From the NCBI GenBank assembly GCA_002469765.1, contig DKNS01000056.1, positions 1-7,028 on the forward strand: a stretch of DNA of 7,028 nucleotides. The letters run 5' to 3'. This stretch comes from Flavobacteriales bacterium UBA7382 (GTDB lineage: Bacteria; Bacteroidota; Bacteroidia; Flavobacteriales_D; Sanyastnellaceae). The notes under the pieces are model-generated. The model made no database searches. It saw only the letters and a list, made by a program, of their open reading frames with translations, and was not told the DNA's origin. Positions 1-6,504 of this stretch are shown one piece after another. Each line of letters begins with the position of its first letter. Position 1 is the stretch's first letter. A program made the position numbers and the translations under genes.

Positions 1-1311
1 AATCACATTGTCCTTGCCGGACCCTGAATGAAAGAGGGTTCCGTTGACGAACATCTTCATAAAACCTGACGCAGCGTCCTTGGTGAACGCCCAGTGCATC
101 CATTGGCCTTCGTATTGGAATTCGCTCGCAGCCTGGTCGATTCGGTCGTAGCCTCCGGCAAAACCAGCATCCCAATACATGCGGCCGTTGCTCCAGGGCG
201 CATGCACATTGAGCTCGCGTTGGTTGAGCGTGTTGAGTCCTTCAAACAAGGTTGTGTTGGCCGGCAGCACCGCTGCATCTCCTCGGATCCAGCACTCCAG
301 CGTGACCGTGGTGTCTAAGTCAATCAGGGCTGCCGGATTCAATTCCATGCGGTCGTTCCCGTCCATTTCCACCCATTGGGCTGCGCCTGCTGCCCCAGGC
401 TGGCATGTTTGAGCCAGGCTGTCTGCACCAACGTGACCAAGCCATTCCAAAGCACTCCCCGTGGGACCATCCACCCCATCCAACACCAATTCCAACACCA
501 GGTTGCCGGTCTCAGGTCGCACCCAAGGCTGATTGAAATCGAGGTGCCATTCGCCCATGAAGTCGGCCACAGAAGCCGGCCCATCCACGAGCGTAGCCCA
601 TCCTGAGGTCAACATGCCGTCCAGGGCATTGGTGTCTGTCCAACGGGCCCGCAACGTCAACCGCTCCACAGAGGAAGCGTTCAATTGTCCTGCTCGCGGC
701 AGCGCCCAGCGCCATGCTGAATCTCCCACAGCCCAGCCCAAGCTGTCCAACTCCGAGGCGTGCCACATCCATTGGTGGCGAACACCTTCATCTCCTTCGG
801 CCGTGACAAGCTCAGCCTGAGGAACGCCCGCAATTGAACTCCACGTGATTGGTGCATTTTCCCAGGTGTGCAGCACTTCTTCCAACCCGTGAAGCACCGT
901 GTCGTGGGGCACCCCGCCTTCTGGGTTGAGGATGAGGTCGGTCAATTCAAAATCCGCGTCGTTGACCAAGTACTTGGGGTGGGTCAGCAACGTGCTGTCG
1001 AGCTCCCCTGTGTGGTCGAACAGATAGTTGTATGTCAAGTAATCCCACTCCCCGCAGGGGAATCCAAGGTTGCCTGCCGTCCCGTTTTCAAAACACTTCA
1101 AACGATGGTACATCAGGATTTTCCGATAGGTCGTGTCCCCTGAAGGAAACTCAAACCACCTCCGACCCGGACTGTCGTAAGCTGTGGCAGGATTGTCCTG
1201 GGCTTCCCAGGTGTACGTTTGGACCCACGTGGTGTCCCCAGGGTCTGCCGCGGCTGTTGTGGAGATCACAAAGGCGACGGCGACCAGAAGCAGGCGGTTG
1301 GTCATGGTCAT
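1..1311 (-). CDS. Secreted PNGase F-like protein with LamG-like domain (3' part missing)
   Basis: The first 437 residues are visible and no stop is reached before the window edge. Residues 1-22 form a signal peptide: a short N-terminus with Arg6, a hydrophobic core, and an Ala-Ala-Ala end before Asp23. Residues about 30-130 resemble the N-terminal domain of peptide-N-glycosidase F. A beta-strand ending FEFP leads into a segment with Cys73 and Cys86 followed by GEWDY. In Elizabethkingia PNGase F the matching segment is Cys51-Cys56 followed by DEWD, whose Asp60 is catalytic, so Asp90 here is the likely equivalent. Residues about 310-437 look like a LamG/concanavalin-like jelly roll (ECWIRG early, then GQWMHWAFTKD and MKMFVNGTL). 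The middle, about 150-305, is unassigned beta-rich sequence. Glycan binding or deglycosylation outside the cell is inferred; many such Bacteroidota proteins end in a type IX secretion domain, which would lie outside the window. ATG at 1311 was chosen; ATG at 1305 is also possible. Confidence 0.85.
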   Translation of the reverse strand, partial: MTMTNRLLLVAVAFVISTTAAADPGDTTWVQTYTWEAQDNPATAYDSPGRRWFEFPSGDTTYRKILMYHRLKCFENGTAGNLGFPCGEWDYLTYNYLFDHTGELDSTLLTHPKYLVNDADFELTDLILNPEGGVPHDTVLHGLEEVLHTWENAPITWSSIAGVPQAELVTAEGDEGVRHQWMWHASELDSLGWAVGDSAWRWALPRAGQLNASSVERLTLRARWTDTNALDGMLTSGWATLVDGPASVADFMGEWHLDFNQPWVRPETGNLVLELVLDGVDGPTGSALEWLGHVGADSLAQTCQPGAAGAAQWVEMDGNDRMELNPAALIDLDTTVTLECWIRGDAAVLPANTTLFEGLNTLNQRELNVHAPWSNGRMYWDAGFAGGYDRIDQAASEFQYEGQWMHWAFTKDAASGFMKMFVNGTLFHSGSGKDNVI

Positions 1312-1330
1312 TTGAATCGGATTTGGAGGT

Positions 1331-1361
1331 GAAAATTAACACCTTGGCCCTCTCGTTCAAA
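1331..1361 (-). promoter_or_regulatory. Candidate Bacteroidota sigma-type promoter for the secreted protein gene
   Basis: Read on the minus strand, TTTG (1361-1358) is followed after 19 nt by TAATTTTC (1338-1331). The known Bacteroidota consensus is TTTG or TTG, then about 17-23 nt, then TAnnTTTG, so the -7 element matches at all fixed positions except the last (C for G). The element ends 19 nt before the ATG at 1311, giving a short leader. It sits in the largest intergenic gap of the window (71 nt, positions 1312-1382). I searched by eye for other CAAAnnTA patterns on the plus strand and saw none at the other gene junctions. Confidence 0.45.
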
Positions 1362-1382
1362 CAGCCGTTACCCTCACCCTCT

Positions 1383-2579
1383 TCAACGGCGACCTGGGTA
1401 CGACTCCAACGCCGCGCGGAGACACTCCACGGCGCGCTGGATCAAAGGCAAGTCCAAGACGTACGCGATGCGCACCTGACGGGTTCCTGCGCCAGGGGTG
1501 GCGTAAAAACCCGTGGCTGGCGCCATCATGACGGTGTCACCGTCAAGGTCAAAATGCTCCAACATCCACTGGCAGAATGCGTCGGCGTTGTCGATGGGCA
1601 ATTCACACACGGCGTAGAAGGCCCCTCCCGGGTTGGGCACGGTCACCCCAGTGATTTGCCTAAGTCCCTTGACAAGGGAATCCCTGCGGGCCACGTACCG
1701 GCTTCGAACCTCTTCAAAATAGGCCTCTGATGTCTCCAGCGCAGCTTCGGAAGCAATCTGGGCCAACGTGGGGGGAGAAAGACGGGCCATGGCAAACTTC
1801 ATGGCTGCCTTGCGCACCGCTTTGTTCTTGGTCACCATGGCGCCAATGCGCGCGCCACACATGCTGTAACGTTTCGACACGCTGTCGACAAGCACCACGT
1901 GCTGCTCCAAACCAGGCAACTGGAGCACCGACATGGGCTGGGCCCCGTCGTAGCAAAATTCACGGTACACCTCGTCGGCAAAGAGGTACAGGTCGTGGTC
2001 GCGCACCAAATGCGCCAGAGCATCCAACGATTCAGGGGCGTAGACTGTCCCAGTAGGATTGCCTGGGTTGCACAACAAAATGGCCTTGGTCTTGTCATTG
2101 ATGTTGGCGACGAAATCTGAAATGGGCGGAAGGGCAAAGCCGTCCTCGATGCGTGCAGTTACAGGCACAATTTCCACCCCAGCCATCTGGGCAAATCCGT
2201 TGTAGTTGGCGTAGAATGGCTCCGGCACGATGACTTGATCACCTGGATCGAGGCACGACATGAACGCAAACACCAAAGCTTCCGACCCTCCTGTTGTGAT
2301 CAATATGTCGTCGGCCTCCACAGCCAAACCCGCCCCTTGGTAGTAAGTCGCAAGTCCAGCGCGGTACGACGCAAATCCCTCGCTGGGGCTGTATTCGATC
2401 ACCGTCCGGGTGTCCTGACGAACCGCATCCAGCGCAGCCTGAGGGGTCTCGATGTCTGGCTGTCCGATGTTCAAGTGAATCACCCGCTTCCCAGCCTCTT
2501 TGGCCGCTGTGGCAAATGGGGCGAGTTTTCGAATGGGGCTGTCGGGCATGGACTGCCCTTTTTGGCTAATGCTTGGCAT
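1383..2579 (-). CDS. Class I/II pyridoxal-phosphate-dependent aminotransferase (aspartate aminotransferase-like)
   Basis: This 398-residue protein transfers an amino group from an amino acid to a 2-oxo acid with pyridoxal phosphate, in the cytoplasm. It has the full set of fold-type I landmarks: the N-terminal PIRKLAPFA and LNIGQPD region (residues 15-42), TTGGSEA (95-101) for the cofactor phosphate, NPGNPTG (171-177) with Asn174, ADEVY (201-205) with Asp202 and Tyr205, VDSVSKRYS with Schiff-base Lys236, and a C-terminal QVRIAYV with Arg370 for the substrate carboxylate. Length is normal and no key residue is missing. The sequence is of the type annotated in Bacteroidota as a generic aspartate-family aminotransferase; the true substrate cannot be read from it. 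ATG at 2579 is preferred because it follows the acetyltransferase stop by 7 nt and starts with the conserved MPSISQKG segment. A 20-residue upstream extension would overlap the previous gene and shows no family-like sequence. Confidence 0.93.
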   Translation of the reverse strand: MPSISQKGQSMPDSPIRKLAPFATAAKEAGKRVIHLNIGQPDIETPQAALDAVRQDTRTVIEYSPSEGFASYRAGLATYYQGAGLAVEADDILITTGGSEALVFAFMSCLDPGDQVIVPEPFYANYNGFAQMAGVEIVPVTARIEDGFALPPISDFVANINDKTKAILLCNPGNPTGTVYAPESLDALAHLVRDHDLYLFADEVYREFCYDGAQPMSVLQLPGLEQHVVLVDSVSKRYSMCGARIGAMVTKNKAVRKAAMKFAMARLSPPTLAQIASEAALETSEAYFEEVRSRYVARRDSLVKGLRQITGVTVPNPGGAFYAVCELPIDNADAFCQWMLEHFDLDGDTVMMAPATGFYATPGAGTRQVRIAYVLDLPLIQRAVECLRAALESYPGRR

Positions 2580-2586
2580 GGTTCCA

Positions 2587-3114
2587 TCAATTGCGCGGCG
2601 AAGATAGGACCAGTGCCATGGTGCGGTGTGGCCCAACATCCGGCAACTCGTACACCTCGTTCATGAAGTCAAATCCCAGGCGCTCATAAAACCCAAATGC
2701 CACTTCTCGCGCGTCGCACCACAATACGGTTTTTCCACGCCTCAAAACTTCGTCGGAGGCACCGGCGATGAGTGCAGCGCCCGCCCCCAAGCCTCGAACC
2801 TCGGGCAAGGTGCCCATCACGCGCAACCGAAGGGCTTCATGGTCTTCCCAAGGTACTTTACAGCGAATGCACGGCTGGTCAAATAGAGAGCACACCCCGA
2901 CGAGCACACCGGCGTGCCGCTTCAAAGACACCCCCCAAGGCTCATCATCCTGGGCGAACACACCGAGGTGGGTGGCGTGGTCTGTCTCGTCTAAGTCGAT
3001 CACGCATTGTTGGGCAGAGGGTTTGTGCGGCCAAAGCACCCGATGCCGCAACTCACGTGTCTCCTCCGGCCTCAACACACGCACCTCAAAATCCGTGAGA
3101 TGTGGCCCCCTCAC
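2587..3114 (-). CDS. GNAT family N-acetyltransferase
   Basis: This is a 175-residue Gcn5-related acetyltransferase, expected to move an acetyl group from acetyl-CoA to an amine; the acceptor is unknown. The acetyl-CoA pyrophosphate loop is RGLGAG (107-112), preceded by LRLRVMGTLPEV on the beta-4 strand. A later AFGFYERLGF segment (139-148) is the usual motif B, and a GPHRTMAL end follows. The LRHRVLWP segment near residues 22-29 and the DETDHATHLGVF segment (42-53) match the common Bacteroidota subgroup of this family. I chose GTG at 3114 as the start: it overlaps the preceding hslR-like stop as GTGA, and the conserved domain begins right after it. A TTG at 3135 would add seven residues and enlarge the overlap to 25 nt. 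Cysteines are frequent (Cys37, 75, 82, 85, 133), including a CIRC pair, but no metal site is evident. Confidence 0.9.
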   Translation of the reverse strand: MRGPHLTDFEVRVLRPEETRELRHRVLWPHKPSAQQCVIDLDETDHATHLGVFAQDDEPWGVSLKRHAGVLVGVCSLFDQPCIRCKVPWEDHEALRLRVMGTLPEVRGLGAGAALIAGASDEVLRRGKTVLWCDAREVAFGFYERLGFDFMNEVYELPDVGPHRTMALVLSSPRN

Positions 3115-3473
3115 GACTTGAACGCTTTTTCCCAATCGCGTCGGTCCCGTTTGGTTGGGCGGCCGATTCCTTTGGGCCGGTCCTGTTGAGCCAACCGAAT
3201 CATTTCCAGCTTTTCGAGCTCCTCCTGCGTGGTGACATCCTGCATGTGCTCGGCCACCAGGGCAGCGCCCACACGGCTCCGAGGAAAGGAAAGCACTTTG
3301 TACTGAAAATGAACCGCCCCTTTTCTCACCTCGACCACTTCGCCGACCCTCATTTCTCGGGCGGGCTTGACGACTTTGTCGGCCACCGACACCTTGCCTT
3401 CACGGCAATGCTGGCTCGCCACGGAACGGGTCTTAAAGACCCGAATCGCCCACAGAAATTTGTCGACCCTCAT
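3111..3473 (-). CDS. hslR: S4-domain RNA-binding protein, Hsp15/HslR-like
   Basis: A 120-residue protein with an S4 RNA-binding domain at residues 1-50: MRVDKFLWAIRVFKTRS, then a CREGKVSV turn and a VVKPAREMRVGEVVEV strand pair. The basic C-terminus carries the GRPTKRDRR motif (104-112) typical of Hsp15-like proteins, including those of Bacteroidota. In Escherichia coli, Hsp15 binds 50S subunits that still carry a nascent chain with tRNA, helping to recycle stalled ribosomes; a similar cytoplasmic ribosome-rescue role is inferred here. Length fits the family (about 120-135 residues). The ATG at 3473 overlaps the stop of the upstream membrane protein as ATGA, and its own stop overlaps the acetyltransferase start as GTGA, which suggests translational coupling on both sides. 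Confidence 0.92.
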   Translation of the reverse strand: MRVDKFLWAIRVFKTRSVASQHCREGKVSVADKVVKPAREMRVGEVVEVRKGAVHFQYKVLSFPRSRVGAALVAEHMQDVTTQEELEKLEMIRLAQQDRPKGIGRPTKRDRRDWEKAFKS

Positions 3474-3943
3474 GCGATGGGAATGTGAAGCGTTTTCAGC
3501 GCATCGACAATTTGCTTGCCGTCGGCCTGCTTGGTGAATTCATAGACTTCAAGATCCTCCACCCCTTTCTTCCCCAAATCCACCCGCAAGGTCAAAATGA
3601 AACTGCGCGCGCGGACGGTGTTTCGTTGAGACCAACTCGAGTAGGTGGTGACGTCTCGGTGCTCTTGAAGATGAGCGCCCAAAATTTTATCCTTCGCCCA
3701 ATGGTCGCGACGCAAGGGGAACTGGCCCAACCGCTTGACCACGGACAAGCCTCGGGAAGTCACGCTGACTGTGGTTTCCAGAAACAACAACGCCACACCA
3801 GCTAACACACCGATGGGGAGGGAAACCAAGTGGAAATGCGAGCCAAACAAAGCCGCAAAGAAGAGCATCCCCGAGAACGGCAAGCTTTCATATTGTCTGC
3901 CCAAATCCAAATGCGTCACCCCACGAAGGTAACCCCAGGGCAT
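3470..3943 (-). CDS. Hypothetical membrane protein with two short hydrophobic segments and a basic C-terminal domain
   Basis: I do not recognise a named family for this 157-residue protein. It begins with a short polar stretch, then two hydrophobic segments (about residues 23-36 and 40-55) separated by a short HFH-containing turn, which would form a hairpin in the inner membrane with both ends on the same side. From residue 57 on, the sequence is soluble and beta-like: TTVSVTSRGLSVVKRLG, then a conserved-looking W82, then strands RSFILTLRVDL (113-123) and LEVYEF (131-136), and a final helix with IVDALKTL. Two transmembrane hairpins followed by such a domain recall bacterial PH-like membrane proteins of Bacteroidota; that is a resemblance only. 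Its ATG lies 3 nt after the TonB-dependent receptor stop and its TGA overlaps the hslR-like start, so it is almost certainly cotranscribed. That packing also supports it being a real gene. Confidence 0.75.
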   Translation of the reverse strand: MPWGYLRGVTHLDLGRQYESLPFSGMLFFAALFGSHFHLVSLPIGVLAGVALLFLETTVSVTSRGLSVVKRLGQFPLRRDHWAKDKILGAHLQEHRDVTTYSSWSQRNTVRARSFILTLRVDLGKKGVEDLEVYEFTKQADGKQIVDALKTLHIPIA

Positions 3944-3946
3944 GGC

Positions 3947-6463
3947 TCACAGCTCTACGATCAGGCCAATCGCTGGCAAGATCGCCCCGGCATTCGCTGT
4001 GATGTATCGAGGATCGTACGACCCAGGCGCGACTGAGGATGGGACAGGGGCGCCCGTTTCCGGGTTGCGTTGGACGTCGAGTTGCGCTTGCTGGGGAGGG
4101 GTGGCTCCTGTCAAATTCTGGATGTCCATGAACACGTCCAGCGACCAGGTGTCGAAGAACCACTTGCGGTCCAACCGAACGTCGACTTGATGAAAGTTGC
4201 CGTTGCGGGATCCGTTGAGCTGTGCGTAGTCCAACAGTGGCCCATTGAAGGCTTCCCAATTGGCGATGAGCAAACTTTGGTCCACGTCATAGGGCGTGAA
4301 GGGCAAACCGCCGCTGTACAGGATACGTGCACCCAGCTCCCATCCACTGTCCCACTTCTTGCCGCCCGTAAAGCTGACGATGTGGCGGTTGTCCCAGGCG
4401 CTGGGCGTCCAGCCCAGCGAGACCAAATCCTCTCCTGGATTGATGTATTCGCTGCGCACAAGCGTGTAGGCGAGAAGGCCATAATAGCCCTTGTACAGCC
4501 GTTGTTGCAGCAGGACTTCCATGCCATACGCTCGGCCCTCTGCGTCGAAGCTCACTTGCTCGTTGCCAACGACCCCAAAATCCGCCCCAAGGTTGGCCAG
4601 CGCAATGCCCGAGATGGCACTGGCCGGCGACCCAACATAGCCCTTGTAAAAACCCTCGAGCGACACCGCGGCATTGCGGCTTGCCAATTCGCGTTTGATG
4701 CCCATGACCAACTGTCGGTTGGTCGTGTACGTTAACCCCGAATGCCAATTGACCAACGTGGCCGCTTCGGAGTCGACTGATGCTGCGTAGCCCAACACCG
4801 TATAAGCCGGCAATTGGTGGTACATCCCCGCGTTGGCGTTCCACGTCCAACCCGGCGCAAAACTCCAACTTGCGGAAGCCCGTGGGCTAAGCTGATTCAG
4901 TGGGTTGGCGAGGGCCATGTCGTTGTCCGGCATCTCGAGGTCGTCTTGCACAGAAAGCAAGGAGGCCCCGTCAACACGCAACCCACCAGACAACGTCAGC
5001 CGGTTGTCCAACATGGCTTTGGACGACTGCACAAAGGCTCCGTATTTCGCCATCTTGAACGCCGAGCTGTAGGTCACCGTTGTGCTGCCCACACCAGGCA
5101 CAAAGACCACGTTGCTGGTGCTGTTTTTGTATTTCGCATACTCCCCTGAAATCCCTGCGGTCATCTTCCAGCCTGGGGAGAATGTCCGCGCACGCTCCGC
5201 CCTGAATTTGTTCTCAATTTCTTGGCTCGCGTAATCCAACGTCCTGTCCAAGGCTTCGTCATTGTCAATGTGCTTGAACGCCGTGTTGTTGAGCATGTTT
5301 CTGCTCAACACAAACGTCCACTTGCCATCGTCCTTGTACCGATCCCACTTGACCCCTTGCATGTAATTCCATTGCTCAGAAATGGGCAGCACGTCCAAAA
5401 TCGCCACTTGGTTGAGGTAGTCTGGGGTCGAGGGGTCGTCCGCCAGTTGAGTATTGAGTTCGAAATCATCCAAGGCCCCCAAACCAAGAAACGTGATGGC
5501 ATTCTTGTCGTCTGGTCGCCAGACCCACTTGTACTGGTAATCGTTGTAGGTGGGCAAAAACGGCAACCCAATGGCTTGAAACAACAACTGCAGGTAGCTT
5601 CTTCGAAGGCTGAAAATCAAGCTGCTGTTGTCGCCTGTTGGCCCTTCAAACGTGACGCCCAAGTCGCTTGTCCCAACCACCGCGTTCGCCGTCCATTGGT
5701 CAGTCCGAGGCTCCTTAAACCTGAACTCCAACACGCTGCTAAGTGCGTTGCCACGTGCCGCTGGGAAGGCTCCAGCGTAAAAGTCCACACCTTCTACCAA
5801 ATCAACGTTGATCATGCCCACGGGTCCTCCACTTGCACCCTGAGTGGCAAAGTGGTTGATGTTGGGGATTTCAATGCCGTCGAGGTAGAACCTGTTCTCG
5901 TTGGGCGCCCCGCCCCGGATGACGATGTCGTTTCTGAAACTGGGAATGGCAGCCACGCCAGGCAACGAACGCAAGGCTCGGCTGATGTCCCTCCCACCCC
6001 CTGGATTGCGCTTGATTTCGTTCGTGCCAATGCTGCGCACACTCAAGGGGGCCTCCTCCACGGTTCCACGCGACTCCGCCACAACTTCCGCAGCCTCGAC
6101 CGCCACTGCGGACTCCACCAGCGCCGCGTTCACCACCGCTGGACGTGCAGGCGTGGTCTCCACCTCAAATGCTGTGTAGGTGGCGTACCCCAGAAACGAG
6201 ACCACCACGTTGTGAACTCCAGGTGCGATGCCGGTCAAGGTGTAGTTGCCGTCGAAATCGGTGGTGGTGCCGGTGGCATTTCCTTGAAGCACCACCGAGG
6301 CGAATGGCAGCGCTTCGTTGGTCGTGGAGTCCACCACTTTCCCGAGAATCACACATCCGGTGTCTGGGCGGTCTTGAGACCTTGCATCATTCGCCCAAAA
6401 AAGAGCGCAGAATGCATAAAAGGTGACTTGAGCGGCTTTTTTCACGGCTTGGGAAAGTTTCAA
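3947..6463 (-). CDS. TonB-dependent outer-membrane receptor with carboxypeptidase-regulatory-like domain
   Basis: An 838-residue outer-membrane beta-barrel that takes up a ligand with energy from TonB-ExbBD; the ligand cannot be read from sequence. Residues 1-29 form a signal peptide ending ANDARSQ. Residues 37-115 are a CarboxypepD_reg-like domain (GKVVDSTTNEALPFASV, DFDGNYTL, SFLGY). The plug spans about 135-260, with RNDIVIRGGAPNENRFYLDG (178-197) and GAFPAARGNALSSVLEF (231-247). The barrel fills the rest. The strand-rich C-terminus ends IGLIVEL, so the last residue is Leu, not the usual aromatic. No SusD-like gene is adjacent, so a solitary receptor of the conserved Bacteroidota type is more likely than a polysaccharide-utilisation pair. 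No ATG is available: an in-frame TAG lies 9 nt upstream of TTG 6463. GTG at 6445 gives a more typical Met-Lys-Lys signal peptide start and may be the true start (832 residues). It lies 41 nt downstream of dnaX. Confidence 0.95.
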   Translation of the reverse strand: MKLSQAVKKAAQVTFYAFCALFWANDARSQDRPDTGCVILGKVVDSTTNEALPFASVVLQGNATGTTTDFDGNYTLTGIAPGVHNVVVSFLGYATYTAFEVETTPARPAVVNAALVESAVAVEAAEVVAESRGTVEEAPLSVRSIGTNEIKRNPGGGRDISRALRSLPGVAAIPSFRNDIVIRGGAPNENRFYLDGIEIPNINHFATQGASGGPVGMINVDLVEGVDFYAGAFPAARGNALSSVLEFRFKEPRTDQWTANAVVGTSDLGVTFEGPTGDNSSLIFSLRRSYLQLLFQAIGLPFLPTYNDYQYKWVWRPDDKNAITFLGLGALDDFELNTQLADDPSTPDYLNQVAILDVLPISEQWNYMQGVKWDRYKDDGKWTFVLSRNMLNNTAFKHIDNDEALDRTLDYASQEIENKFRAERARTFSPGWKMTAGISGEYAKYKNSTSNVVFVPGVGSTTVTYSSAFKMAKYGAFVQSSKAMLDNRLTLSGGLRVDGASLLSVQDDLEMPDNDMALANPLNQLSPRASASWSFAPGWTWNANAGMYHQLPAYTVLGYAASVDSEAATLVNWHSGLTYTTNRQLVMGIKRELASRNAAVSLEGFYKGYVGSPASAISGIALANLGADFGVVGNEQVSFDAEGRAYGMEVLLQQRLYKGYYGLLAYTLVRSEYINPGEDLVSLGWTPSAWDNRHIVSFTGGKKWDSGWELGARILYSGGLPFTPYDVDQSLLIANWEAFNGPLLDYAQLNGSRNGNFHQVDVRLDRKWFFDTWSLDVFMDIQNLTGATPPQQAQLDVQRNPETGAPVPSSVAPGSYDPRYITANAGAILPAIGLIVEL

Positions 6464-6504
6464 AGATGCACCCTACGAACCTCCCGTCCTCCCCTTTTGT
6501 TCGC
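6464..6504. other. Short intergenic gap between dnaX and the TonB-dependent receptor gene
   Basis: These 41 nt lack a TAnnTTTG-type promoter and show no GC-rich hairpin followed by a T-run on the minus strand. A purine-rich GGGAGG stretch lies about 17-22 nt before the TTG, too far for a normal ribosome binding site at that codon. The gap therefore permits read-through from dnaX into the receptor gene, but this is an absence of signals, not a demonstration. Confidence 0.4.

Noticed and set aside
1312..1382. Possible intrinsic terminator after the aminotransferase
   Set aside because: I found no stable inverted repeat followed by a T-run on the minus strand in this gap.
1032..1730. A 232-codon open frame on the plus strand
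   Set aside because: It crosses from the antisense of the secreted protein gene through the promoter gap into the antisense of the aminotransferase, and its product resembles nothing recognisable.
2580..2639. A 20-residue upstream extension of the aminotransferase
   Set aside because: It would overlap the end of the acetyltransferase gene by about 50 nt and adds sequence unlike the family, whereas ATG 2579 gives the normal N-terminus.
3115..3135. TTG start for the acetyltransferase at 3135
   Set aside because: The GTG at 3114 overlaps the upstream stop as GTGA, a common coupling arrangement, and loses no conserved residues.
4070..4735. A 221-codon open frame on the plus strand
   Set aside because: It lies wholly opposite the receptor barrel and shows no domain, start context or neighbour support.
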